A stretch of 64,000 nt of DNA from Paraburkholderia sp. D15 (GTDB lineage Bacteria; Pseudomonadota; Gammaproteobacteria; Burkholderiales; Burkholderiaceae). The DNA lies in assembly GCF_029910215.1 (NCBI RefSeq), contig NZ_CP110397.1:186001-250000 (forward strand). Reading direction: 5' to 3'. This document shows positions 54,286 through 62,826 of the stretch, piece after piece. The notes below the pieces were generated by a model, which saw only the letters and a list, made by a program, of their open reading frames with translations, was not told the origin of the DNA and made no database searches. Position 1 is the first letter of the stretch, and each line of letters opens with the position of its first letter. The translations under genes and the position numbers were made by a program.

Positions 54286-55392
54286 ATGACCACTTCGACT
54301 TCAACTTTTGAGCAACGTCAGCTTCGCGATGTGCTTGGCACGTTCGTAACGGGTGTAACCGTCGTGACGACTCTCGATGAGCACGGTGTTGCACACGGTG
54401 TTACCGCGAACTCGTTCAGTTCCGTCTCGCTCGATCCGCCACTCGTGCTGTGGAGCCAGGCATTGACGTCGAAGAGCTATCCGGCTTTCCGCGACAGTAA
54501 CCATTTCGCGGTCAACATTCTTGCCCACGATCAGATCGCGATCTCGAACCACTTCGCTCGCTCGAGCGAAGACAAATTCAACGGCATCGTTCACGACAGC
54601 GGTATAGGTGGGGTCCCGGTGCTCGACGGCGCTGCGGGTCATCTCGAATGTGTCAAGGTTGCCGCGTATCCAAGCGGCGATCATGTCGTGTACATTGGAC
54701 GGGTCGAGCGGATCGGTCATTCGGGCCGCCGGGGACTTGCGTTCGGTAGCGGCAAGTACATGCTGGCCTATTCTCACGACCTCGAAGCTTCCAGCTTCCA
54801 GCGGGGGGGGGCGCGTCCTGTTCCGCTCGACAGTCTTGGTGCAGTTCGAGAGCTGATGCCGGCAATCGCGGCGCGGCTCGGTGACCACACGTTGTGTCTT
54901 GCTGTCTGGGGCAATCACGGTCCGACGGCGATTCACTGGGAACCGTCGCGTCATCCTGTTAGCGACCAGTTGCTTACCGGACTCGTAATGCCCGTGACGC
55001 AGTCTGCGAGCGGGAAAGCATTTGCGGCCTTCCTTAGCGCTGATATCACCGGTCCATTTATCGACGAAGACTTGCGGCTTTTCCCGGTTTCGGGTGAAAG
55101 CCTCGCCGCGCGCCGCGTTCAGTTCGACGAGGAGCTTGCGGGCATTCGGCAAAAAGGCGTGGCGAGCACGATCGGTACCGATCCGTCGCCTCTGCATGGC
55201 GTGCCCGTAAATTCATTCAGCGTGCCGGTTCGCGATACAGACTCAGAAATGGTCATGGCACTGACGCTGACGTCCGTTGCAGAGCGACTGCGGGCGGACC
55301 CGGATGGCGAGGTGCCGCAGGGGCTCATCAGCGCGGCGAAGGAGATATCGGAGCGCCTAAAGGCGCACTCCATATCGGAGCAGTCATGTTGA
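54286..55392 (+). CDS. Flavin reductase fused to an IclR-type effector-binding-like domain
   Basis: The 368-residue product has an N-terminal FMN-binding flavin reductase domain (residues 1-165: RQLRDVLGTFVTGVTVVTTL, GVTANSFSSVSLDPPLVLWS, SNHFAVNILAHDQ). The second half (about 185-355) resembles the IclR effector-binding domain (LCLAVWGNHGPTAIHWEP, GLVMPVTQSASGKAFAAFL, SFSVPVRDTDSEMVMALTL). No helix-turn-helix is present, so it is not a regulator. The p-hydroxyphenylacetate reductase C1 has a regulatory C-terminal domain that lets the substrate switch on flavin reduction. The same may apply here, supplying FMNH2 to the LLM enzyme. Confidence 0.85.
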   Translation: MTTSTSTFEQRQLRDVLGTFVTGVTVVTTLDEHGVAHGVTANSFSSVSLDPPLVLWSQALTSKSYPAFRDSNHFAVNILAHDQIAISNHFARSSEDKFNGIVHDSGIGGVPVLDGAAGHLECVKVAAYPSGDHVVYIGRVERIGHSGRRGLAFGSGKYMLAYSHDLEASSFQRGGARPVPLDSLGAVRELMPAIAARLGDHTLCLAVWGNHGPTAIHWEPSRHPVSDQLLTGLVMPVTQSASGKAFAAFLSADITGPFIDEDLRLFPVSGESLAARRVQFDEELAGIRQKGVASTIGTDPSPLHGVPVNSFSVPVRDTDSEMVMALTLTSVAERLRADPDGEVPQGLISAAKEISERLKAHSISEQSC

Positions 55393-55538
55393 CGAACCAG
55401 ACTCAGGCTGCGCTGGCTGCAGTCAAGGCGGCCTTACCTGTCGTGGTGGTTGCCGATCTCACGATCCATGATCAGATCGCCCATCTGAGACGGACCGACG
55501 TGTCGGCCAGCGACGATGGGAAGGTGATGGGAAGGTAG
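55386..55538 (+). CDS. Short frame overlapping the flavin reductase, likely a remnant
   Basis: ATG 55386 overlaps the reductase stop (ATGTTGA), a coupling pattern. The 50-residue frame begins MLTNQTQAALAAVKAALPVV and ends at a TAG. It looks like a truncated N-terminus of a larger gene, not a complete protein. The 200 bases after it hold no recognisable continuation. I cannot name it. Confidence 0.35.
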   Translation: MLTNQTQAALAAVKAALPVVVVADLTIHDQIAHLRRTDVSASDDGKVMGR

Positions 55539-55743
55539 CGCTCGTGCGAAACAGAGGGGCAAAAAGCCGCGTTGCCATTCAGTAAAGATTCCATCGTGCG
55601 TAGCGTCGGGAGGCTCATCGCGGGAATTTCTCGCGGTCGTCAGAAGCGTTATCAGAGGTCGCACTAAAAAAGATTCTAATTAGCGCCGTCTGGGATAGCA
55701 GTAGATCGCGGTACTGAATAAAGTTTAAAAAACTGGAGACGAC

Positions 55744-56841
55744 GTGAAGCGTATATATCTTGCTGGGGCATGTCTTGCGTTTGGAACGGGTTGCGTTTTC
55801 GCGCAGTCAAGCGTCACTCTTTACGGCGTGACCGACTTAAGCGTTCAATACTTGACACACGCAAACCGTACTGGCGATTCGCTGGTGCGAATGACGACCG
55901 GCGGTCTATCGCAAAGTCTACTCGGGCTACGTGGCTTCGAAGACCTTGGAGGCGGATACAAGGCAGTCTTCCGGATGGAGAGCCTGTTCGACGCTAACAC
56001 GGGCCAGCAGGATTCTCCGAACAACTTCTGGACCGTCTCCTATCTGGGCGTCACGTCGCCGACATATGGCACCGTCACGTTGGGGCGCCAGGTCAGCGCG
56101 ATCGCCGACATCGTCACGCGAACCTATGCGTCGAATTCGTGGGCACCGTACGTGTACGTGTTCAGGCCGGAAGTCACATTCTTTGCGGGGACCTGGTCCA
56201 GCAACATGGCGAAATACCAGCTCAGGGCAGGCAACATACTTGGTGAAGCAACGTACGCGTTTGGTAATTCCGTTGGCAGTACATCGTATGGTTCACAGCT
56301 CACTGCGGGAATCGCGTACCTCGGGGGAGCGTTTGGCGCAGGCGCCGCCTACTCGGACGCGCGGGATTCGACTAATGGCTCCCATTCCAAAGCATGGACC
56401 GCCGGCGCTTCATACACCTGGCAGAGCACTCAGGTGCATCTGGGTTACTTTGAAAACCGGCTTGATCCCAACTTCCATACTTTTCTTAACGGCTACTTCA
56501 CCCCGCAGATTCTCGCCGCCCTGAAGTTCACTGATATGAGTTCGCGCACAATGTTCAGCGCCGGGATCACGCAGTACGTCGGTGCGTCAACTCATCTGGC
56601 CTTTAACTACTGGCGAACGCTGCAGACAGGTAAGACCAGGGCACTGAATGGCACTGCGTCGCAGTTCCAGCTAGTGGCAGACTACAATTTGTCCAAGCGT
56701 ACGGACGTGTACGTCGAGACCAATTATGCTTTATATAGGGGAGATCTGATAGGCGCGCAACTTCAAGGGGTCAACGCGTTGAGCAGCGCGCAGAAAGGTA
56801 CGCAACTTGGCTTAATGGCGGGCATCCGGCATCAGTTTTAA
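55744..56841 (+). CDS. Gram-negative porin (Burkholderia type)
   Basis: GTG 55744 (GGAG upstream) starts a 365-residue product with a signal peptide (LAGACLAFGTGCVFA, mature QSSVTLYGVTD). It has beta-barrel features of Burkholderia porins: SLLGLRGFEDLGGGYKAVFR, YLGVTSPTYGTVTLGRQ and a C-terminal GIRHQF. The final Phe is the outer-membrane insertion signal. It forms a trimeric outer-membrane channel. Its place in the catabolic cluster suggests it admits the cluster's substrate. Confidence 0.93.
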   Translation: MKRIYLAGACLAFGTGCVFAQSSVTLYGVTDLSVQYLTHANRTGDSLVRMTTGGLSQSLLGLRGFEDLGGGYKAVFRMESLFDANTGQQDSPNNFWTVSYLGVTSPTYGTVTLGRQVSAIADIVTRTYASNSWAPYVYVFRPEVTFFAGTWSSNMAKYQLRAGNILGEATYAFGNSVGSTSYGSQLTAGIAYLGGAFGAGAAYSDARDSTNGSHSKAWTAGASYTWQSTQVHLGYFENRLDPNFHTFLNGYFTPQILAALKFTDMSSRTMFSAGITQYVGASTHLAFNYWRTLQTGKTRALNGTASQFQLVADYNLSKRTDVYVETNYALYRGDLIGAQLQGVNALSSAQKGTQLGLMAGIRHQF

Positions 56842-56920
56842 TTGCACGCCGCGGCATGGCGACTTCGTGTGGGAAACCCCGGGCTGCAAAGAACTTTGGA
56901 TGGAAATGATGGGAATCGAT

Positions 56921-57298
56921 ATGAGAACGGCCAACCTATTCAAGGCGTTGTGCGCTGCATTTTGCATGGCCATGCTATCGGCGAGCTACGCTCAACCGGG
57001 CGATGCAACAGAACCCGCAAGCGCAACCGCAAGCGCGGCTGCGCCGTCCCTGGTTGACCGAAAACTCGCCCGCAAGCAGGACCGGAAACTCAGCGTTGAC
57101 GTACGTCGCGCGCTGGCGGTGTCAAAAGACATCGACGTGACAAATATTTTTGTGCGTGCTCGCGGCGGAGCGATCACGCTGACGGGCTCGGTGAGGGAGG
57201 CGGGACAGATTCAAAAAGCCGAGGACATCGCAAGCCACGTGAAGGGAGTTACATCTTTAACTAACAAGCTCACGCTACAACCGCAGTACGGGCATTAA
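56921..57298 (+). CDS. BON domain periplasmic protein
   Basis: The ATG at 56921 gives 125 residues with a signal peptide (ALCAAFCMAMLSASYAQ). One BON domain follows (KLSVDVRRALAVSKDIDVTN, FVRARGGAITLTGSVREAGQ, ASHVKGVTSLTNKLTL). BON domains bind membranes, phospholipid or exopolysaccharide, and such proteins help with osmotic or envelope stress. An in-frame ATG at 56900 is possible but would lengthen the signal peptide. It sits between the porin and MFS genes; its link to the cluster is unclear. Confidence 0.88.
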   Translation: MRTANLFKALCAAFCMAMLSASYAQPGDATEPASATASAAAPSLVDRKLARKQDRKLSVDVRRALAVSKDIDVTNIFVRARGGAITLTGSVREAGQIQKAEDIASHVKGVTSLTNKLTLQPQYGH

Positions 57299-57453
57299 AT
57301 GAACAAGTCGGAGGGCAGCGATGTTCCTATAAACCTGGTTAAAGCGAAGTAAGTCGCTGCCCAGGTTCAAGGGAGTCTGGCCTTGAATGCATTACGAAAG
57401 ACACTTGTGGGAGTCGTCAAGTGGAGACAAACTGCAGTACGGAGGAAGGGCGC

Positions 57454-58872
57454 ATGATCGAGGCACGGATCAATCGGCTTCCGATGACGCGACACCTATG
57501 GTCTCTCGTATTTCTTCTGGGCCTGGGCGCCTTTTTTGAGGCCTACGATCTGTCTTTGACCTCTGTGATCACGCCTGGTCTGGTGCGGTCCGGTATCTTC
57601 CAGGCACGCGGTGGTCTGATTGGGTTGCCTGATCAGGCGGCCTTCGGCATGGCGACCTTTCTCGGCCTGTTTGCGGGTGCGCTGCTTTTTGGGCGCTACG
57701 TCGACAGGTTCGGGCGCAAGTCGGCATTCAACGGTGCGCTGTTACTTTATACCGGCGCGACGGTTGCAATGGCCTTGCAGCACAGCGCGGTGTGGATTGA
57801 CGTATGGCGCTTCATGTCGGCGGTCGGCCTCGGCGTTGAACTGGTTGCTATTGACGTCTATATCGCGGAGATCGTACCGATCCGGTATCGCGGGCGGGCA
57901 TTCGCCTTCGCGTTCTTCGTACAGTTCCTCGCCGTTCCGGTTGCAGGTGCGCTGGGCGTCGCGCTGGTCCCGCGTAGTCCCCTCGGCTTCGACGGCTGGC
58001 GATGGGTCGCCGTGCTCGGTAGCGTAGGTGCTGCTCTGGTGTGGATCGTGCGGACACGCTTGCCGGAGTCGCCCGCGTGGCTGGCGCAGCACGGTAGGTA
58101 TGCGGATGCGGTCCAGATCGTTGCCGGGTTGGAGAAGCGATGCTTCGGTGAAGTTGCCGCGTCGCGCTTGCCGCCTCTGGAACTCGCACTGCGCAGCAGC
58201 GGCGAGGCAGCGCCGCCATCCAGAGTCGGCCTCGGCGCGGTACTGCGCGCGCCCTGGCTGCGTCTGGTGACGATGCTGACGGTGATCAACGTCTTCATGC
58301 TCGTAGGTTTTTACGGCTTTGGTAACTGGGTCCCGACTTTGCTTGCGGCGCAAGGGCATTCCGTTGTAACGAGCCTCACGTACGCCGCGTACATCAGTCT
58401 CATCTATCCTCTGAGTCCGCTTCTGTTTCTCTTCTTCGCGGACCGCTTCGAGCGCAAGTATCAGATCGCAGCAGCGGCGCTTGGCGCAGGTATCTGCGGA
58501 CTGCTGTTCGGTCACCAAAGCAGTCCGGTCTTACTGATCGCATTCGGTGCCGGGACGACCGTCTTCAACGTGCTCAACGGCTATGCAACCTTCACCTACC
58601 AGGCGGAACTTTTTCCGCCGGCCATCCGAGCCCAGGCGATCGGCTTTGCCTACTCGTGGGGCCGGCTTGCAACCGCATTTTCTAGTCTTATCATCGGCTT
58701 TTTATTGCAGCGCGGGGGTTCGGGGGGCGTGTTCGTCTTTCTCGCGATGTGCCAGATCATCGTCGCCGCCGTGGTGTTGACGATGGGACCGCGCACACTC
58801 GATCTTCGGAGAAAGCGAAAGGACGGTCACCTGTCGCTGCAAAGGCAAGACTTCACTGACATCACATCCTGA
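57454..58872 (+). CDS. MFS transporter
   Basis: GGAGGAAGGG precedes ATG 57454, which I prefer to a GTG at 57421. The 472-residue product has 12 predicted membrane helices and the loop motifs FGRYVDRFGRKSAFN and VPIRYRGRAFAFAFFVQF. The C-terminal half includes RLVTMLTVINVFMLVGFYGF and FADRFERKYQIAAA. It resembles the metabolite:H+ symporter (AAHS/sugar porter-like) branch, which includes transporters for aromatic and short-chain acids. It probably imports the substrate of this cluster. Confidence 0.9.
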   Translation: MIEARINRLPMTRHLWSLVFLLGLGAFFEAYDLSLTSVITPGLVRSGIFQARGGLIGLPDQAAFGMATFLGLFAGALLFGRYVDRFGRKSAFNGALLLYTGATVAMALQHSAVWIDVWRFMSAVGLGVELVAIDVYIAEIVPIRYRGRAFAFAFFVQFLAVPVAGALGVALVPRSPLGFDGWRWVAVLGSVGAALVWIVRTRLPESPAWLAQHGRYADAVQIVAGLEKRCFGEVAASRLPPLELALRSSGEAAPPSRVGLGAVLRAPWLRLVTMLTVINVFMLVGFYGFGNWVPTLLAAQGHSVVTSLTYAAYISLIYPLSPLLFLFFADRFERKYQIAAAALGAGICGLLFGHQSSPVLLIAFGAGTTVFNVLNGYATFTYQAELFPPAIRAQAIGFAYSWGRLATAFSSLIIGFLLQRGGSGGVFVFLAMCQIIVAAVVLTMGPRTLDLRRKRKDGHLSLQRQDFTDITS

Positions 58873-58887
58873 CATCTGGAGACAGCA

Positions 58888-59886
58888 ATGATTCTTTCCG
58901 TTCCCGAAGCTCGCCGGCTGGCCGAAGCCAGCATGATTACGGCCGGACACACTCGGGCCGAAGCTGCCATCATCGCCGATCATCTGGTCGACTGCGAGTT
59001 GCGTGGTCTGTCGTTCGGCGGTTTGCCGCGCGCATTGTCCATTGCTGAGCGCATCCGCGAAGCCAGGACGCCTCGCCGGCCGATCAACGTCATACGCGAT
59101 ACCCCTGTATCGGCCACGCTTGATGGCGGCGATCAGGTCGGCTATCTCGTGGCGCGCCGCGCCACTGAGATTGCGATCAAGAAGGCGCGCACAAGCGGAG
59201 TCGCCGTCGTCGGGGCTTACGAGACGTGGTACACGGGCATGTTCTCGTATTATCTCGAGATTTTGGTCAAAGAGGGTTTCGTGGGCATGATCGCGGGCAG
59301 CGGCGGTCATATCGTAGCGCCGGAGGGGGGCACGGAGCGGCGCTTCGGAACCAATCCGATCGCGTTCGGTTTTCCGTCCGATGACGTGCCGGTTATCTGG
59401 GACATTGGAACTGCCAGTGTGATGCTTGGTGAAGTGCTGATGAAGATGCGGCTGGGAGAACCGCTATCCGAAGGCATCGCATACGACAACGCGGGCAACC
59501 CGACGCAGGATCCGATCGCCGCGTTGCAAGGAGCGTTCAAAGTGTGGGGCGGCCACAAGGGTTCTGGTCTGGCGATGGTAGTTCAACTGCTCGGCATGAT
59601 GTGCGGTGCTTCCGCTGCACCCGACGGTCTGCGCGATTGCGGTTTTTTCCTGCTGGCGATCGATCCGTCGATACTCACTTCAGCAGACGAATTCCGGCAA
59701 CGTGTCAGCGCATACGTCGATAGCATTCGCGCAACCCGGCCCGTCGACGAGAGTCGTCCCGTGAGGGTGCCATTCGAGCGCTCGGTGGCGGAGCGCGCCA
59801 GGCGATTTTCCGAGAACCGGATCGAAGTGGCCGACGCCGTGTACGACGCGTTGGTCAAGATGTCTGGCTATGTGCCGGCACACTGA
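58888..59886 (+). CDS. Ldh2-type NAD(P)-dependent dehydrogenase (malate/L-lactate dehydrogenase family)
   Basis: The 332-residue product starts 15 bases after the MFS stop. It has LVDCELRGLSFGGLPRALSI, the FGTNPIAFGFP signature, the KGSGLAMVVQLLGMM helix and DCGFFLLAIDPSI. This is the Ldh2/MDH2 fold, unrelated to classical MDH, with members for malate, lactate, ureidoglycolate, 2,3-diketo-gulonate and similar 2-hydroxy acids. The usual catalytic His (in a GHxGR-like loop) is not obvious: the LRGLSFGG loop replaces RGVDSHG, so the catalytic His may be missing. It is probably part of the cluster operon. Confidence 0.82.
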   Translation: MILSVPEARRLAEASMITAGHTRAEAAIIADHLVDCELRGLSFGGLPRALSIAERIREARTPRRPINVIRDTPVSATLDGGDQVGYLVARRATEIAIKKARTSGVAVVGAYETWYTGMFSYYLEILVKEGFVGMIAGSGGHIVAPEGGTERRFGTNPIAFGFPSDDVPVIWDIGTASVMLGEVLMKMRLGEPLSEGIAYDNAGNPTQDPIAALQGAFKVWGGHKGSGLAMVVQLLGMMCGASAAPDGLRDCGFFLLAIDPSILTSADEFRQRVSAYVDSIRATRPVDESRPVRVPFERSVAERARRFSENRIEVADAVYDALVKMSGYVPAH

Positions 59887-59963
59887 ACTAATCTTCTGTC
59901 CGACAGTGCGATATAGACTAGCGGGAACGGACAGTTTTTATGAAGCACTACTGGAGCTAAGGT

Positions 59964-60617
59964 ATGAAGATCGGAATTATTGGCGCAGGGTTTATCGGGC
60001 GTGCAGTGGCGCGTCTCGCGGTTCAGCACGGTCACGAGGTGATGATCAGCAACTCGCGTCATCCGCGCACACTTGCAAGTACGATGGTAGCAGTTCGCTG
60101 CCAGGTCGGCACAGCGCAAATGGCCGCTGAATTCGGCGATGTCGTGCTGGTTGCTGTGCCGTTTTTTGCAGCCCGAGATCTCGCGCCCCAGCCGCTCGCG
60201 GGCAAGATCGTGATGGACGCCAACAACTATTACCCGCAGCGAGATGGTAATGAGGAAGCGCTCGATAATCACACGACGACGACCAGCGAAATACTCGCAA
60301 ACCACCTGAGGGGCGCCAGAATCGTCAAGGCCTTTAATGCGATTCTCGAGCGTGACATCGAAAAAGATTCACGTCCCCACGGGGCTGCCGATCGTCGGGC
60401 TCTGCCGATCGCGGGCGACGACAAAGAGGCGAAGCGGGTAGTCAGCGAGTTGCTGGACGATCTAGGTTACGACGTTGTGGATGCCGGTGCGCTGGCCGAG
60501 GGCTGGCGCTTTGAGCGCGCTCGCCCGGCGTATTGCGTGCCTCTGGATGTCGCAGGGCTCAAGCAGGCGCTGGAGAACGCAGGATCGAGCGTTGCAGAGG
60601 GCTCTTGGCGCGAATAG
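59964..60617 (+). CDS. F420-dependent NADP oxidoreductase-like reductase
   Basis: The 217-residue product starts MKIGIIGAGFIGRAVARLAV and has VMISNSRHPRTL, DVVLVAVPFFAARDLAPQPL, KIVMDANNYYPQRDG and ARIVKAFNAI. This is the NADP oxidoreductase, coenzyme F420-dependent family (PF03807-type Rossmann). Burkholderia generally lacks F420 as a main cofactor, so it likely uses NADPH with a flavin or small-molecule substrate. It is the last gene of the 50-60.6 kb run. Confidence 0.85.
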   Translation: MKIGIIGAGFIGRAVARLAVQHGHEVMISNSRHPRTLASTMVAVRCQVGTAQMAAEFGDVVLVAVPFFAARDLAPQPLAGKIVMDANNYYPQRDGNEEALDNHTTTTSEILANHLRGARIVKAFNAILERDIEKDSRPHGAADRRALPIAGDDKEAKRVVSELLDDLGYDVVDAGALAEGWRFERARPAYCVPLDVAGLKQALENAGSSVAEGSWRE

Positions 60618-60991
60618 AGGTTCAGCCGCGCGATCGCTCTGATGCGCACCGCGAGCCTTTTTATGTCAGCGCCGGCGGTTCCGGTGTTGTCTTCTCACGC
60701 TTCGCAAGGCTCTGCCTGCCGCTTGACGCGCCGTTGACGCCGACTCCTGAGCGGGTCGAAGCGGCTAGTTGGACTTAAACCGAAAGGTGGCTTAAACGAG
60801 GAGGCAGTGAGCGATCGGCTTGCTCACCTGCACTTTTATTCCATGTTATTCAGCTGCATTCGCATAGGAGTTTATGGACTGCACCGAATCCGTTGATGAC
60901 ATAGGACTTCCCGGCGCTTGTTTTTTCCTTTTTTCGCCCGTTCGGGCAACGCGCTGCCGAGAGCTCACTACGACCACAGTGCACGTTATTT
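60618..60991. other. Intergenic stretch between convergent reductase and MCP genes
   Basis: About 370 bases with no gene. A small hairpin (GTGAGC 60807-60812, GCTCAC 60822-60827) followed by a T-rich stretch could terminate the cluster. Confidence 0.4.
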
Positions 60992-62566
60992 TCAAGTGTT
61001 GAAGTGGACTTTGAAAATCGCGACTGCAGCTCGCAGACTCTGCGCTTGATTTGCCATGGCCTGAGCTGCCGCCGTTGCTTGCTCGACCAGCGCTGCGTTT
61101 TGCTGCGTCATTTCGTCCATTTGACTGACAGCTAGGTTGACCTGCTCGATTCCGGTGCTCTGCTCGGCCGAGGCCGACGCAATATCGCCTATGATGTCTG
61201 TCACACGCTTAACTGAGCGCACGATCTCGCCCATCGTCTGGCCGGCGTCTTGCACGAGCGTCGAACCTTCGGTGACCTGCTGTACCGACGTGGTGATCAG
61301 CTCCTTGATTTCCCTCGCGGCGGTGGCGCTGCGTTGAGCAAGCGTTCTTACTTCGGCTGCAACCACGGCGAACCCTCTACCTTGCTCGCCTGCGCGTGCT
61401 GCTTCAACGGCCGCGTTTAGTGCGAGGATGTTGGTCTGAAACGAAATACCCTCAATAACGTTGATGATTTCTGCAACTTTCGACGAACTCCTGGAGATGC
61501 CTTCCATCGTGTTTACGACGCGCACGACGACCGCGCCACCCGCTGCAGCCGTTTCCGATGCCGAGTCCGCGAGGGCGCTGCCGTGCCGTGCGTTTTCCGT
61601 GTTTTGACGCACCGTCGAGGTGAGCTCCTCCATGCTTGCCGCTGTTTCTTCGAGGGACGCGGCTTGCTCTTCTGTGCGCTGAGACAGATCGACGTTCCCT
61701 TGAGCGATCTCGTCCGCGGCCGCTGAAACCGATTCGGCCGAAGCCTTGATATCCGCGACAACAATGCTTAGTTTATTTCGCATCGCGTCGAGAAAGGCCA
61801 TGAGGCTGCTGCTGTCTCCGGGGCGAAGCGTTATCCGGCTCGTCAGGTCACCGGCCGAGATTCTGCGCGCCAAGTCTTGAGCTAGTGCCGGTTCGCCTCC
61901 GAGTTGGGTGAGAATGCCGCGTGTGATCAAGCTCGCCGACCCAATGCCGAGGAGAAGGGCAAACGCAGCTACGGTAAGCATCGTCCACCGGACGGTTCTG
62001 TAAGTCATTTCCGCATCGCGGGCAGTCTGGTCGTTACGCTCGTTCTCGACAGCGACGAGCTCATTTAGTCGAGAACGCAAGGCGAATGCCTTTTCTGTTA
62101 CCTCCTCGGTCAGAACCCTGGTTGCGCCGGCCCTGTCGTTCGAGACCCTAAGCTTAATGGCTTTGTCCCAAAAAGGGCGGGTCGCTGCTTCATCAGCTTG
62201 AAGTTGTGCGTAGAGCTCCCGCCGTTTGTTAGAGCCACCGCCTTCGGCAGAAAACAAATGACCGAGTTGCCGATATGTTTCGTCGATCGCAGCGTCTAGG
62301 GTCCTGACCCGATCTATCTGGGCGTTCACCGCTTTAGCGTCGTCCAGTAGAACGATGGTTCGCAAAAGAAAAGAACGGTCCACTACCTGTTCTCGTATTT
62401 CGTAGGACAACCGGGTCTCTGCATTTGCGACATGAGCAATGTTGTCGAGGCGGCCATAAATTGCAGAAAGGGCGTAATTACCAAGCACCGCGATCAGGAA
62501 AAGCAAAAAGAGCAGACCACCAAAGCCAACTCTGAGTCGCGTAGAGATCTTGAGATTCTTCACCAT
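60992..62566 (-). CDS. Methyl-accepting chemotaxis protein
   Basis: From ATG 62566 the product is 524 residues; ATGs at 62641 and 62680 are in frame without ribosome sites. A first membrane helix ([20 protein letters not shown]) leads a four-helix periplasmic sensor, then a second helix ([20 protein letters not shown]), HAMP (residues about 210-265), and the signalling tip [41 protein letters not shown] helix ends the methylation region. The sensor is of the 4HB_MCP class and its ligand is not known. Confidence 0.92.
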   Translation of the reverse strand: MVKNLKISTRLRVGFGGLLFLLFLIAVLGNYALSAIYGRLDNIAHVANAETRLSYEIREQVVDRSFLLRTIVLLDDAKAVNAQIDRVRTLDAAIDETYRQLGHLFSAEGGGSNKRRELYAQLQADEAATRPFWDKAIKLRVSNDRAGATRVLTEEVTEKAFALRSRLNELVAVENERNDQTARDAEMTYRTVRWTMLTVAAFALLLGIGSASLITRGILTQLGGEPALAQDLARRISAGDLTSRITLRPGDSSSLMAFLDAMRNKLSIVVADIKASAESVSAAADEIAQGNVDLSQRTEEQAASLEETAASMEELTSTVRQNTENARHGSALADSASETAAAGGAVVVRVVNTMEGISRSSSKVAEIINVIEGISFQTNILALNAAVEAARAGEQGRGFAVVAAEVRTLAQRSATAAREIKELITTSVQQVTEGSTLVQDAGQTMGEIVRSVKRVTDIIGDIASASAEQSTGIEQVNLAVSQMDEMTQQNAALVEQATAAAQAMANQAQSLRAAVAIFKVHFNT

Positions 62567-62826
62567 TGGAAACCAATCCGTGGTCCGTGTAGCTTTCTTA
62601 TCGTCCGCATCACTAATGCTTAACGTCTCTTTTCGGCTCATTTCAATTCTGGATAAATATGTTTTGTCAAGGGCGGGCACGAGTACGACGCAGGACTCGT
62701 GATCCGCCTTGAATCATGAGCTGTGGCATGGCTTGTTGAGCAGGACGTCGCAATACGCGGACGCGCGACGACATAATGACGAATCAACTCTTTCGGCCGG
62801 GGGAGCCGCGGCTCCCCTTCAGTGCT

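Noticed and set aside
55434..55664. Minus-strand 76-codon frame after the flavin reductase
   Set aside because: No start signal or homology, and it overlaps a plus-strand frame that is coupled to the reductase.
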